The position numbers and the translations under genes are program-made. Positions 1 through 11,150 of a stretch of 64,000 bases of DNA are shown here, one piece after another; position 1 is the first letter of the stretch; every line of letters begins with the position of its first letter. Origin of the DNA: Rhipicephalus microplus (Eukaryota > Arthropoda > Arachnida > Ixodida > Ixodidae); assembly GCF_043290135.1 (NCBI RefSeq), contig NC_134704.1, positions 14,648,001-14,712,000 on the forward strand. Reading direction: 5' to 3'. Under the pieces are notes generated by a model. That model saw only the letters and a program-made list of their open reading frames with translations. It was not told the DNA's origin and ran no database searches.

Positions 1-747
1 GCGAAAAAAAAAATGCTGCAGGACACTAATGTCGCCACTTTGCTATGCATTTCTGCGTGAAAAAACAGCGTATACTATCATACCATGGTTCACGCACACA
101 TTATCATGCCTCAGAATTCTTCAGCCGGTATTTCGACAAGTTCTATTACCCGACGTGCACAATATTTTTCGAGCTCTTCACAACATCGAATTAGAAATCT
201 GCTCTGATTTCTCAACCTTCACGCAAGAACGAAATTCGTGGTTCGCAAGTCTATTAGGAAGTGTGGTGAATAGACAACATTCGCAAACCAAATATACTTC
301 TGGTGTCATTCGAACTGTCCTTAGATGTTCGCTGAGTGCAAGAGAACGTGATTGACTCGGTGTGTGCGTGTTTTCTCTTTTAATATTCGGACGAGGTAAA
401 TGAGCGTTACTCTTCATGGTGACTTTTAAAGAGCCCGGAATCACATTCCATCGCACAGTAGTTATTCCTGCATCAACATATAGACCTTTTGCAACATCTG
501 ACAAATGGCTGCAACATTCTCGCTCATGCACATTGTTCAAATCTATAGGGTCTGTTAGTTCATTTCGGACAACGCTAAAACGTATTTCACGAAAGTGTGG
601 AGTGAGAATAAATACAATCAACGAGGTAAAATCCTGTATTACCTTCGCGCTGCAGAGTAGCTTTCCAATTTATAAGCTAGTTTTTTTTTTACGATGCCCA
701 AGGCAGCACTTCTCGCAATAATAAAAACACATCCATAAAACTCGGCT
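1..747. other. No gene recognised
   Basis: Open frames here are short and overlap on both strands (178-621 minus and 416-721 plus). None carries a motif I recognise. No repeat shared with the rest of the window was seen. Confidence 0.5.
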
Positions 748-760
748 TGTCCACATGTAG

Positions 761-1000
761 CCCCGCCGTGGTGGTCTAGTGGCTAAGGTACTCGGCTGCT
801 GACCCGCAGGTCGCGGGATCGAATCCCGGCTGCGGCGGCTACATTTCCGATGGAGGCGGAAATGTTGTAGGCCCGTGTGCTCAGATTTGGGTGCACGTTA
901 AAGAAACCCAGGTGGTCAAAATTTCCGGAGCCCTCCACTACGGCGTCTCTCATAATCATATAGTGTTTTTGGGACGTTAAACCCCACATATCTTTCATTA
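761..1000 (+). mobile_element. Full-length Ruka-type tRNA-related SINE
   Basis: The tRNA-like head has an A box TGGTCTAGTGG at 772-782 and a B box GATCGAATC at 817-825, both matching the Pol III consensus. The body carries 'gtgctcagatttgggtgcac' and the 3' end 'gggacgttaaaccccacata'. Exact 13-bp target-site duplications (tgtccacatgtag) lie at 748-760 and 1001-1013, so both ends are defined. The family is known from ixodid ticks. It has no coding capacity and is mobilised by LINE proteins. It is among the least mutated copies here. Confidence 0.95.
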
Positions 1001-1013
1001 TGTCCACATGTAG

Positions 1014-2120
1014 CAGTCATGCTCGTAATGGAGGTCAAACGGATATGTGCGAGTGGATAGAGTGAAAACAATACCTTGAGGTATTACGAAAGCAGTATAC
1101 CTTGAAGTATTACGAAAAGTAAACACCAACTGGTGCCTAATAGAATATTCTAGGATCACGAATTGCATATTTCATTGTAAATTCCTTGCTCGTAATGTGG
1201 AGGAATTCATGTTGAAATGAATTGCTGCGATAGCTCATACCCTTCAGGCTACGATCTCAGATTCCTGCGAAACTCTGTGGATAACGCAACTTCATTCTCC
1301 AGGGTTGCACAAAGTACCAACTGCTAAAACGGAGCAAACGCTTATTTTAACAACAATGTCTGCATGGATTCAGAGGCATTTATATTGTTATTCCAAAGCA
1401 GGCTCACAACGAGCCGCAGTGCGCACAATTATTTGTTATCTGAGTTTTCAGTAAAACATTACCAGCACTTCGCGCATGTGATTATGTATTCGCGATACTG
1501 TATTTTTTTGTCTTCCCTACTTTTGTCCCACTTAATGCACTGTCCTCGAATTATACCCATCAGCTGAATACAGATGAGACAGTGAATAGCAAAATGAAAC
1601 GAGAAACCTGCAAGCTGAAACGCATAGCAAAATGAGAAAGTCCTGTCTACTGGTCTGCGAATATAACTTTGGCTTTGCTACGTTTGCTCTGGCAAATCAG
1701 TGGAGCATTTCCTAATGTCTCAAGCCCATTATACTCGTCACGCTGTTCTACGCAAGCCGTGAAACGGGTGTTCCAGGCATACGCATTGTCACCTTGCCGA
1801 GTGAGCTTTCCTCTATTCCGTTGAATACAACAAATGAGTAACGTACCTTTTTTTTTCGATAATGACTAGAAATAGGTGAATACTTTCTTGCATAATGAAT
1901 TAACCATGAACGGCGACGGTGCAGAATTCGATTTGTTTGGCTTAACGCTAGAACTCCTGTGCAACTTGGAGAAAGCACTCTTTCTGCACGCAGGTTGCCG
2001 CATTGATGTTGAGCAAATACGGTCTTCCAAAAGCTTAGCGGAACCGCTTTATTTCATTACATTGAAACTTAATTACTCCCTCACCATGCGATCGCAAGCG
2101 TAGGAGAAATGCAGGAAGGA
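1014..2120. other. No gene recognised
   Basis: AT-rich sequence with scattered stops in all frames. A short imperfect duplication, 'ataccttgaggtattacgaa' and a near copy, lies at about 1071-1118. Nothing else stands out. Confidence 0.5.
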
Positions 2121-2209
2121 GCATGGTTAACTTCCCTGCCTTTTCTCTCTCTTTCTCTCTCTCTCTTTCTCTTTCTTTCTCTCTCTCTCTTATCTCTCTC
2201 TCTTTCAGG
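2121..2209 (+). repeat. Dispersed repeat family C, copy 1, ending in (CT)n
   Basis: The segment reads 'ggttaacttccctgcctttt' and runs straight into a CT/CTTT tract at about 2140-2209. Similar 'ctggttaacc(tt)ccctgcctttctct' sequence precedes pyrimidine tracts at 20764, 29786 and 49833. I infer the 3' end of an unidentified retroelement with a pyrimidine-rich tail. No coding part is present. Confidence 0.5.
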
Positions 2210-2384
2210 ATGCTGAGCAAACATGTTCGGCGCGAGACAGAATTACAACTACTATTTAATTATAAGGCTCTTCTTATAATAGGCAAAACAGTCGACACAT
2301 TTAACCGGCATTTCCCACTTGTTCCAGGTAACATTGGCTTTTCTGAGCCCCGGAATGTCCGTACCCAATGTGCAGGTGAGTCGC

Positions 2385-2500
2385 CAGGAAGTTTTTTCGG
2401 GGGCAGAAGGCCAAGGGGAGTGGAAGGTTGGGGGAGCAACCATACTTTATTTATGTTCGTGCGTGCACTCGTATGTCAGTGTGTATATGTACTCGTGCAA
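2385..2500 (+). repeat. Dispersed repeat family D, copy 1
   Basis: Contains 'catactttatttatgttcgt' followed by 'gcgtgcactcgtatg'. A diverged copy is at 12125-12262. G-rich sequence precedes the shared core in both. No reading frame is recognised. Confidence 0.45.
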
Positions 2501-2742
2501 AGACAGTGTCAATGTGCTGAACAGTTCGTGAGTGCGCGTTGGCTCGACGACGCAGCGCCAAGTCGTCGTTAACTGGTCCTGATATCACTCAATATGTAGC
2601 CGCCTCGAAAACATCAATTGTATTGTCGTCAAAAACCACGCTCGTTGAAAACTATATACTGCGCTGATTAATAGTCACTGCCATGCCTTGTGAAGAGGTT
2701 ACAGTCACGCGATATAACTACGTACTTATAAAACAAAAAGGA

Positions 2743-2831
2743 CGAAAGAAAGAAACAAAAAATAAGCAAACGAAAAGACAGAAAGAAGGAAGAAGGAAGG
2801 AAAGAAAGAAAGAGAGGAAGAAAGAAAGAAA

Positions 2832-2905
<74 letters not shown>

Positions 2906-2907
2906 GA
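2743..2907 (+). repeat. (GAAA)n microsatellite
   Basis: A purine tract of GAAA with GGAA variants at its 5' side and a pure core at about 2835-2905. Open frames across it (poly K/E/R or poly S/F/L) are artefacts of the repeat. Confidence 0.95.
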
Positions 2908-3663
2908 AATGTGCGAATCCGCTGCTTCATTGGACGTCCTCTTGCATTTCTTTTATAGTGCACAGGCGAGCGAAAAAATGCGCATTTTTTTGCGCCGTTC
3001 AATTGGGACGCCTTGCGCCACCAACACTCGATCCCGTAAGCGGTAAGGAGAACGAACAAAGTGGTCCTTTGTGTTCGCTTTTCGTCACCATATTGTGTCG
3101 CAACTTTTTTCTTTTTTTTTCTTTTTCATGCGCCTGGTTTCATTCTCATCCTTCACCGTAGAGAACTTGTTCAATGTGCCCGCCCGGAGATTCAATCGAT
3201 TGCCGCCTCCAACAGAGGCGCCTTGCGCGTTTGACCTTCACCGTCGTACCGCTGCGATTCGCCCCAAAAATTGATCCCTTCTGAAATCGTTGCTGAAGGC
3301 ATGGCGTGTGGAAGGTTCCTAAAGATATAGACAATTTTACGTAAGACATATAGCCGCTGCCACCCAGGGCCTTTAAATGAATGTGTTCCGAGTTTTCTAC
3401 AGGATGTCCCACGTAACTTTAGCCAGAGTTTAAAAATATGCCGGAACACGTAATCACGACGCGGCTGAATGCATGTTGCTCACGCTTGCCTGGAGTTAGT
3501 CGGACTATTTTTTTCTGTTCCCAAATGTTGTTTATTTAGATATGTTTAATTAACTAACTTTTCGAGAAACGAAGATAGATAAAAAATTCAATGAGAAAGT
3601 TGTAGATCAGTTTGCACAACTTCCGATCAGACTGTTTTACGCGCCGAAACTGCCATAAGAATA
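2908..3663. other. No gene recognised
   Basis: Contains the 18-bp palindrome 'aaaaaatgcgcatttttt' near 2974 and several T-rich runs. No coding or repeat family is identified. Confidence 0.45.
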
Positions 3664-3853
3664 CGAGGCACGCAGTAGTGGAGGGCTCCAAAAATTTCAA
3701 CCATCTGGTGTTGTTTAACGTGCGCCGACACCACACAGTACAGGAGCCTTCAGCATTTCACTTTCATCGAAATGCCACCACCGCGGCCGGGATCGAAGCC
3801 GCGACCTTTGAACTCACTGACCCAACACTGTAACCACTGTTCCACAAAGCGGA
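3664..3853 (-). mobile_element. Diverged Ruka-type SINE
   Basis: Reads in reverse from 'cgcagtagtggagggctcc' through a mutated body to a tRNA-like head with 'gccgggatcgaagccgcgac'. Heavy divergence and loss of the terminal tail indicate an old copy. Confidence 0.75.
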
Positions 3854-4726
3854 CCCTGAAGGAAAGCAACGACGGCCTAATAAGTCCCGCGGTGTCTCGG
3901 CCGGAGTCCAGCCCCTCCCGCAAATAAACCGGTACCCTCACCACGACGCGAACACGAGGGGGACTCGGGCGTTCCGGTGGCGAAAGTGGCTGCTCGTGGA
4001 GAGGAGGAACCGTCCCACAGCAGGGACGAGAGGGGTTGTCCCTGGCCTTGACCCACATGGACCGCTTTAATGATTGCATTCGCGGAAGAGAGCTGCCTCC
4101 ACCCTCGCTCATACGGCAGTGTTCTCTGGGGGAGAGGGAGCTTTCTCGCTGCACCACTGAGAAAGGAGGAGGGTTGGTCGGTCAGGAGGAGGAGGAGGAG
4201 AATTCATTTCCCGCGAGCTTCGCGCGCCGGCGGAAAGCGCTGGCGCTTGCAGTTGCGTGCCACTTGGCGTTGGGTGAAAACGACAGCTCGGTCTCGGCAC
4301 CGTGGCAACAGCGCGGCGCCCGCCTCGACGCGCGTTTCGGATGAAGTGAGGGTTTTGGAAGCATCCGGAGGCGGGCTAGTGGCTATGCTAAAGCTAAGCG
4401 TCAGGGCACTAATTCTCTATGGGACATCGAACACACACAGCTATGTATACTGCTGTGTCCTTCACAGAATTTACTCTTTAAAGTCAGTAATAATGAACCA
4501 GCCAGCCCAGCAACAATTTCTAAAGTTCTCATACTTGTTATACGTTTACATTTAACAAATTAAAAAAAAAAGTCGGGACGCAGCAAAAGATGTGGCAGGT
4601 CAGGCGCTAACCATAACCTGTTCATTGGGGACGGAGTGGAATGGGTTTTCAACATAAGCGCTTGGCAACACGCGTTTGATGCAGTCATCTATCCTGTTCG
4701 CATATTGAGGGCCCTTGCCTCTAGAC
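3854..4726. other. No gene recognised; GC-rich part at 4190-4380
   Basis: A GC- and CpG-richer stretch around 4190-4380 leaves frames open on both strands. No protein family is recognisable and no start or splice context supports any of them. Confidence 0.4.
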
Positions 4727-4860
4727 GGCTTGCTGTTCGGGCCTGTTGGTTTGCGATAACTGGGTATAACACTGCGCATAAAGGACACGGACACAGGAAG
4801 AGACAACGTAACACACGGTTGCGCTTACGGCGTCTCATCTTGTGTCCTTTATGCACAACG
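4727..4860 (+). mobile_element. Hairpin element family H, copy 1 (putative)
   Basis: The head reads 'ttcgggcctgttggtttgcg' (about 4735-4754). It is followed by an arm 'tgcgcataaaggacac' (4773-4788) and an inverted counterpart 'gtgtcctttatgcaca' (4842-4857). A second inner pair, 'gacacaggaagagac' and 'gtctcatcttgtgtc', extends the fold imperfectly. The layout matches copies at 16891, 47979 and 61576. No target-site duplication was found. The family is my inference from these four copies. Confidence 0.5.
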
Positions 4861-5311
4861 TCACGGCCACTAAAGACACTAAAGGTAATATGGGGCAGCG
4901 TTCAGCATTGCTGCTGAAATCCTTTTACTCCTTACCCACGAGCAGGGTATTGTCAGCGTTGTCATGTAGCTTCTTTTTTTTTTGTGTGTGTGTCCCGTCT
5001 TTTTATCATCAATGCGATGTTCGCTCGCGTCAAAAAAAAAAGTCTTCTTCCTCCTTTTCTTCGATTACTTTGACGATGACATTTAGTGCGGAACACTTCA
5101 AATTTAACCACGTATAAAAGTTGGAAAAAAAGATTCAGGCGATAAATAGAAAGAAAGAGAAAAATAGGGAAAGAACTGAAGGAAGCAGATAAAGAGAAAA
5201 AAAGAAGACCGAAAAAAACAAACGCAAAGAAATAGTTGGGGAGAGGAAGAGAGAACCGAGAAGAAACAAGGAAGATCCGCTATTCCTTCAGGCTTAGTAC
5301 CCTTAAAGAGA
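4861..5311. other. No gene recognised; purine-rich tract
   Basis: Holds T runs near 4973-4985, an A run near 5032-5041 and a GA-rich tract at about 5125-5275. No coding potential is recognised. Confidence 0.45.
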
Positions 5312-5537
5312 TTTGATTTATATGTGGGGTTTAGCGTGATTATGAGAGACGCCGTAGTTGGAAGGCTCCGGAAATTTTCACCACCTGGGGATCTCTAATG
5401 TGCACCTGAATTTGAGCACAAGGGCTCACAACATTTCCGCCTTCATCGGGAATGCAGCTGCCGCAGCCGAGATTCGATCCCGCGACCTGCGGGTCAGCAG
5501 CCGACTACCTTAGCCACTAGACAACCACAGCGGGGCA
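5312..5537 (-). mobile_element. Near full-length Ruka-type SINE
   Basis: Begins with the 3' end 'tatgtggggtttagcgtgat' and ends with a head that reads 'ccactagacaaccacagcgg' on the plus strand. Possible degenerate target-site duplications are 'gtacccttaaag' before and 'gcacccttggag' after. Confidence 0.9.
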
Positions 5538-6876
5538 CCCTTGGAGGGAAAAGCTGTGTCGGCTTGGTGCTTCCCCCATGCTTCGCCGTTCCAAACGCGC
5601 CCAGGAGGAAAACTGACAGTCACAGTTCCTGAGGCAAGAGCCGTCACCACTATGCTCCTGTACAGCTGCTTTATTCTTTTTCGCTCTTGAATATGAAGTG
5701 AGTCGTTCTTCCACGGCCATGGCATGACCAGCAAGGGCACACAGGAGTGCGTAACATGTGAAACTGGGTGTCATTCTTGAACGCTTTGAACTGTGCGTGC
5801 AAATTAGGCTGTGTAGTTTATCGCTACCGCATGGAAAAAAAGTATTATCCAAAATTTCAAGGAGGAGCAACCGCTCCCCACCCATCCCCTGATCCCCCTC
5901 CGGGCACTCGTGCCTCTCCTCTCTCCTGCTCTTCCCTTCCTCAGTACGGTTTCTCTCTATCCGCATTGCAGGTACGTATATAATTAGATGCAGCATGGCT
6001 AAACCATAACGTAATGACCATATATCGAATATCTGACCGGATCTATGAAGAGTACCGGTTGAACGTGGCTGTGTCGAAATTCGGCTGACTTATATCGCAC
6101 TTGCGCATTGATATCAGCATGTGAGCTAACAGAAGAACGCAATCAGCGGAGAAGGAAGCCCAATATTGGGCAAGTAAGAAATTGGTTTCGTGGTGTGCAA
6201 TGTATTTGATGGAGCTTTCTTTTAGCCTAGAATAGACGAGGCTAGGAGAAAGTTTGCCAACCCAAGCACCGAGAACGTTATTCTGTGCAAGGCTGAGTTC
6301 ATCGAAAAAAAGAAGGAAAAAAGCTGAGCTGGGTGCTTTGCGATCGTGCAGCTCAAGATCCTATAGCAGAGACTGTCATTACGTTGCCATCATCGTTCCC
6401 GTGTGTGCCTGAAAAGACGTCATTGGACTAAAAACTCGCAACCAGTGAAGTGACTACTTTCACTTTATGTAATTATGACGCCATCGCTGCTTCGGTGTTT
6501 TCTTTCTTACTTTATTTCTTTAATTGTTCATACAGAACCAAAAGTGATCATATTGACGAAACGACCTAGAATGAGCCGCAGTATGGCACGAGTAGGCGTG
6601 TTACAATATTGACAATACATACACTACACCTTACTGAAATGACCGATAGCCCACAACTGTTGGCGCGAAAAGGGCACAGCAACTTATCCAGAACAGGCAG
6701 CGGAATATGCTGTGCAACGCAACGTACACCAAACACATTTCCCGCCTGTCTCAATTCCAACGAGTGCCGCTGCCGTTATGAGCTCAGTTTTTGCGCACTG
6801 TAGAAGAATTCTGTAATAAATGCATGGTTACTTAAATTAAACGATGCGGGCTCACGATACTTTCTCTTTCTTATGA
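5538..6876. other. No gene recognised
   Basis: The 159-residue and 76-residue minus frames around 5510-5996 overlap the SINE head and show no family. The rest is AT-rich with stops in all frames. Confidence 0.45.
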
Positions 6877-6908
6877 CTGGTGTCCGCATCATAAGATGCG
6901 GACACCAG
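6877..6908. repeat. Perfect 14-bp inverted repeat
   Basis: Arms 'ctggtgtccgcatc' (6877-6890) and 'gatgcggacaccag' (6895-6908) pair perfectly around a 4-nt loop, ataa. The function is unknown. Confidence 0.9.
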
Positions 6909-7789
6909 CCAGATACAGCGTCAGAAGAACCGCGCCAGCAATATAGCCACATAGAGCGGCCGTGCACAGTGCAACCGGCGACGCCCCAAATATCGAGCAT
7001 CGCATGTTGCTTCCGCATTCAGGCGCGGCATACAGCGCGCGGTTGCCGCCCAGACGGCTCGCAGTGACAGCGTGACACGCTGTTGTCCTCCACCCCTTTT
7101 TCATACGGTGTTGCTTTGTTGTATGCGCACCGGATGCGTCGGCCATCGGGAGCTTCTAAAAGCACCCGAGAGAAGATGAACGCGGAAGAGTTGGCAATCG
7201 TTCTTGAATGAGCGTCGGAGAAGGATGGCAGGGGGGATTCTATGCATAAGCGCGATCGCCAGGTGTGCACCGTGACGTGCGCCTGGTGTCTCTCCGCTCG
7301 CGCAACGCGAAGGCCTACGCGTCGTTGTATGTTGGCGAGAGTGGTCCGCAGTCTTGAAAAGTGCTTCGCGCGGACGTCAGAGAGCGGCGGTGATTAGCCA
7401 GCTTGGAGCTTGCTTTTTGCCTCCTCCCGCTCTGCCTGCCTCGATTAGTGGCACTGCGTGCAGCACGGCTGAGAGTTTATACAATGAGAAAACTACGAAA
7501 TGAACCCACAGACAAGAGGGAAGTTGTAGAGGCCCCTTGTACCCGTGTTCCATTGCGTGTGTTTTACCTGGAAGCCAATGCGCACTGATTATTCAACTCG
7601 AAATCATAAAAACAGGATTGGTTTACTTTCGCACCCGCGCTCATAGAAAGCTCGTGTAATTGCAGTTATGGCCTGTCGGCATGTGTAAAGAAAGGTTAAG
7701 GGCCGCGAAGTTGTTTATGTCAATGCTAATGGCGTGGAACGTGCGATAAGGACAAGCCGCGCGGCCTTTGGGTCGCTCCACAGACTTTC
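6909..7789. other. No gene recognised; GC-rich part at 7000-7400
   Basis: CpG-rich sequence around 7020-7400 opens several frames of 60-85 codons on both strands. None resembles a known protein. Confidence 0.4.
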
Positions 7790-8225
7790 GTATATATACG
7801 TTAGAGGGGACTATGGCGCTAGTGTCTACGGGAGCTGCAACGCAAGGCGCTTCAGCCACAATGGGAATGATGGGTAGTATGCAGATTTGTCCAATCTTCG
7901 TTCGTTCTGCTCCATTTGACTCTGCGTGGCCTTGAGCCACTTCGTCACGAGACTACAACAGCATAAGTTAAGCAGATGCAGCTCACCACCTTAACCTTAA
8001 GGCTTGCCCAATCGAAATAGGATCACGAAGTTCGCTTCGCAACGATCCCTTCTTTTATTCGAAACAAAACCAAAACACGTTGCGAAACAAGTTCACAAGT
8101 TCGAAGCCCGCAAGCACGACGACTAGGCAAATCAGTACCACCCATCGTTTCTATGGTGGCTGAACAATCGCTGTGCCAGACTTCCCTTCTGTTAATTTCG
8201 TTCAATATAGTTCCGCCTAACCCGC
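7790..8225 (+). repeat. Dispersed repeat family A, copy 1
   Basis: Shares a co-linear order of blocks with 10720-11150 and 35000-35425. The blocks are 'tggcgctagtgtctacggga', 'atgggaatgatgggtagtat', 'gctcaccaccttaaccttaa' and a final 'gttaatttcgttcaatatag'. All three copies lie on the plus strand. No long frame is shared between them, so I read it as a non-coding interspersed repeat of unknown class. Confidence 0.75.
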
Positions 8226-8472
8226 AGCCCACCGGCTGACCCTTACACAAGCGACGAAAAATTCTGTTCTATCTCACGCGAAACATTTATCACTGCGTTT
8301 CATAAAGGTTACCGTGTTGGCCTTCACACTGCTTACAGCTGATACTTGCGGAACTACAGCCCACGCGCAGGTAAAATACGAGTGGACGAACGAACGTTCC
8401 CGGAAGTACCAATAGTGAGCGCCTCTGCGCTGTTAGGTAACAAAACGATGTGCCCGCTGTCGAAGATACCAC

Positions 8473-8509
8473 TATGAAAGAGCCACCACGAGTGCGTGGT
8501 TCTTTCATA
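8473..8509. repeat. Inverted repeat with 14-bp arms
   Basis: Arms 'tatgaaagagccac' and 'gtggttctttcata' pair at 13 of 14 positions around a 9-nt loop. The function is unknown. Confidence 0.8.
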
Positions 8510-8701
8510 ATATATTTTCCTATGCACAGTGCAATGAGGTGGTGGGCCATATTTCAAGAGCATGAAACAAAATATGGCGCCATGGTGGTCGTGTTCGTTT
8601 TAAAAAAAATGCACCAGCGGACTAGAGCAGAAGAAAAACAAAGTGATGCGCAAAACAGATTGTCACTATGCATGCATACTGTGTATACTGAAGTGTATAC
8701 C

Positions 8702-8747
8702 TAAGGGCTCGTTTTTTCCGTGTTTTGACCCGAAAAACGAGCCCTTA
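8702..8747. repeat. Perfect 15-bp inverted repeat
   Basis: Arms 'taagggctcgttttt' (8702-8716) and 'aaaaacgagccctta' (8733-8747) are exact reverse complements around a 16-nt loop. Confidence 0.9.
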
Positions 8748-8971
8748 AGTACACATTTGTTTCCCTTATTCATTAACGAGGGTCTCGTACTGGCAGACTT
8801 GGTGCCGTTAGGTTGTATACGAGGTCAGCTGCCAGCTCACGTTCAATTGCTACGTGACGTCAGACAGGCTCCTAATGCGTGTGCCACACTCGCCTCCATG
8901 GCAGCAGATGGCGCTGACTGACACTCACACGTTTAAATTCGCATATAAACCCAATAAAGTGCCTGTGGGGA

Positions 8972-9090
8972 TGGCCGCCCTGGTAGCTCAGTGGTAGAGC
9001 ATCGAACGCGTTATTCGAAGGTCGCAGGTTCGGTTCTTGCTCACGGCAAGTTATCTTTTCACCCACTTTTCTTTCTTCACATTTACATTA
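8972..9090 (+). mobile_element. tRNA-related SINE, second type
   Basis: A perfect A box TAGCTCAGTGG is at 8984-8994 and a B box with one mismatch, GTTCGGTTC, at 9028-9036. A T-arm 'gcagg...cttgc' can pair. The acceptor ends gccg and cggc pair only in part, so this is not a functional tRNA gene. The 3' part 'ttatcttttcacccactttt' is unlike the Ruka body. This is the only copy in the window and no target-site duplication is visible. Confidence 0.7.
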
Positions 9091-10719
9091 GAATTGGTCT
9101 AATAACGTCCTTTATACATCGCCTTGCTGGTCAGCAGCCTAGCACCGTAATCACTGCAACACCGCGTCGGTGGCTGTGCGCCATATTTCAAGAGCGCGAA
9201 ACAAAAGCTAAACAAACTAAAGCAATCATTCTTCAATTCCCAGTCGATAACTGCGAAACTATGTGCTGTGTAACATGACACACGGGGCTGGAGTTAGCAC
9301 GATGATGCTTCTTCGTATGATTTAACGACACAAGTACGTCGTCCTTTTTTTTTTCAAACTTACTGTGCTTAGGCTATATCTAGAGATATTGAACAACTAT
9401 AGCCAGATCCACCAGCGAGCCTCTGCACAGAACTGAACAGCACAGACCTGGACATCCGCTTTGAGAAGTCCCTCCACTCGACGCGCTTTCTTTCCCTTTC
9501 CCGGTGCTCGGCCCACACGTAATCGATGCCCGTGGCTCCCGTCGAATGAATGTCCGGCTAACGTGCACGTAATGGTTCGACGCAGTTACGTGCTCAAGGT
9601 CGCGCCTCTCGTGGAGGTACATACCCTTCCTTCAATCGATAGGACGTCTCGTATTGACAGACGTCAAACAGGAGACCCGCTGGATCGAAAGGCACGCGCG
9701 TGGGTGCTCATGATGGAGGTATCGTTTCTATTGACAGTTGAAACACACGATCGCAAAGGGGATTATTTAGCCGACACTGATACACCCTTCCTTCTTGACG
9801 TGATCCATTAGGCGTCGTTATTAAATATTGAAGCAGAGCGTCGGCTCGTATGATCGGTGTCACTCTTGGGTTGCCCAACCTTAAGGGCACGAGCCACTTC
9901 CGCACGTCATCGCGTGGCACGCTAATGTACGTGTACTGGACACGTGACAGTATAAAAGACAGAGTTCAGAGCTTAGGTGAATGGAAGTCTGTCGAGATGA
10001 GTAATATTAAATCAAATAATAGGTGTTGGAGCTACCACCTCGCTCTTTACGCACTCTACTGCATGGTATACTATTGATCGTGCGTAACTGACAGTGCGTA
10101 GAAAAAAAAATATATGTAATCAAGACGGCGCGGACAGAGGAATGGGCGGTATACCAAAGGACGCACGAGCCGTCACAATGCAATATAAGCAAGCATCATC
10201 AATAATTTAGCTCAGCCAAATCTAGTCAACACTAGTCCGCATTACCAATAAATTAGTGAACACTACCTGCAGTGTTAGCCTGTAGTAAAGAATGCTGGCA
10301 GTTTGGTAACTAATACGGCAGTTGAAGCGACTACATTGTCTCCGAGACAGGCCCACATGTTTTGTCATAAGCTGAACATCGCCACGCCCAGTCACGGCAT
10401 ATGGAAGGGACTAAACTAATAATATAGTTCCCCCACAACTATAACACAGGGTCCCTTATAGCTTTGCCCATAAGAAGGCTCAAAGGCGGAAGCCACCCTT
10501 TTTTCTTTCAGTCGACTTTATTGATTCCTTTTTCCCGAAAAGCTACGTGCACCCAACGGTATTCAGCATAGCCTCCACGATCGGCCCAAATTTGACAAAG
10601 CAACGACGTCGTGTGATGACGTCATATGCAAATGTTATTACTTTTACATGAGGAACACACCTAGCATTCCTCGCGTAGGTTACATTTTGTGCTTGATGAG
10701 GCATCTAACATAGTGTTTT
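9091..10719. other. No gene recognised
   Basis: Frames up to 116 codons occur at 9461-9811 without a recognisable domain. A motif 'acacccttccttc' appears twice, near 9626 and 9783. A site close to TGACGTCA is at about 10617. Nothing else is supported. Confidence 0.45.
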
Positions 10720-11150
10720 CTACAAATACACTCGAGGGAACTTTGGTGCTAGTGTATTTGGGAGCTGCAACGCACGGCGCGCGCTACAGCGAGCATGGGA
10801 ATAATGGGTAGTATATACTCTGGATACGTCTAATCTTCGCACTTTCAGCTCCGTGTGTTTTCATGTGGCTGGTAGCTGTTTTGTCACAAAACGGAAGTGA
10901 ACAAAGGTTCAGCGGTTGCGCTTCACCACCTTAATATTTTAAGCTTACCATTTCTGATCGGGTCACGGAGTTCAAAAGGGTTCGTTTTTTCCTTCGAAGC
11001 AATACCGAAAAACAGCAATAAACGAAGCCATAAGTGCGATTCGAGGCTCGAAAATCTCGTGCACTACCTATGCATTCCTGTGGTCACCGACTGATCGCAG
11101 CGCCATCTTTTCCTCTAAGTAATCTTAGGAAACTCTATGGCATCTGAAGC
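10720..11150 (+). repeat. Dispersed repeat family A, copy 2
   Basis: Follows the same block order as 7790-8225: 'ggtgctagtgtatttgggag', 'gggaataatgggtagtatat', 'cgcttcaccaccttaatatt' and 'taatcttaggaaactctatg'. It has diverged by substitutions and small indels. Confidence 0.75.

Larger units (their letters stand above)
8226..8971. other. No gene recognised; two hairpins
   Basis: Holds the inverted repeats at 8473-8509 and 8702-8747, listed separately. A motif 'ccatatttcaagagc' at about 8548 recurs at 9181. No coding sequence is recognised. Confidence 0.45.

Noticed and set aside
178..721. 147-codon minus and 101-codon plus frames at the window start
   Set aside because: They overlap each other on opposite strands and neither has a recognisable motif. 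Chance openings of this size are expected in 64 kb.
761..1000. Ruka heads as tRNA genes
   Set aside because: Pol III boxes are present, but no cloverleaf closes, and 23 copies share a long non-tRNA body and TSDs.
8972..9045. Functional tRNA gene
   Set aside because: A box and T arm look tRNA-like, but the acceptor stem pairs only in part, the B box has a mismatch and non-tRNA sequence follows. It fits a tRNA-derived SINE.
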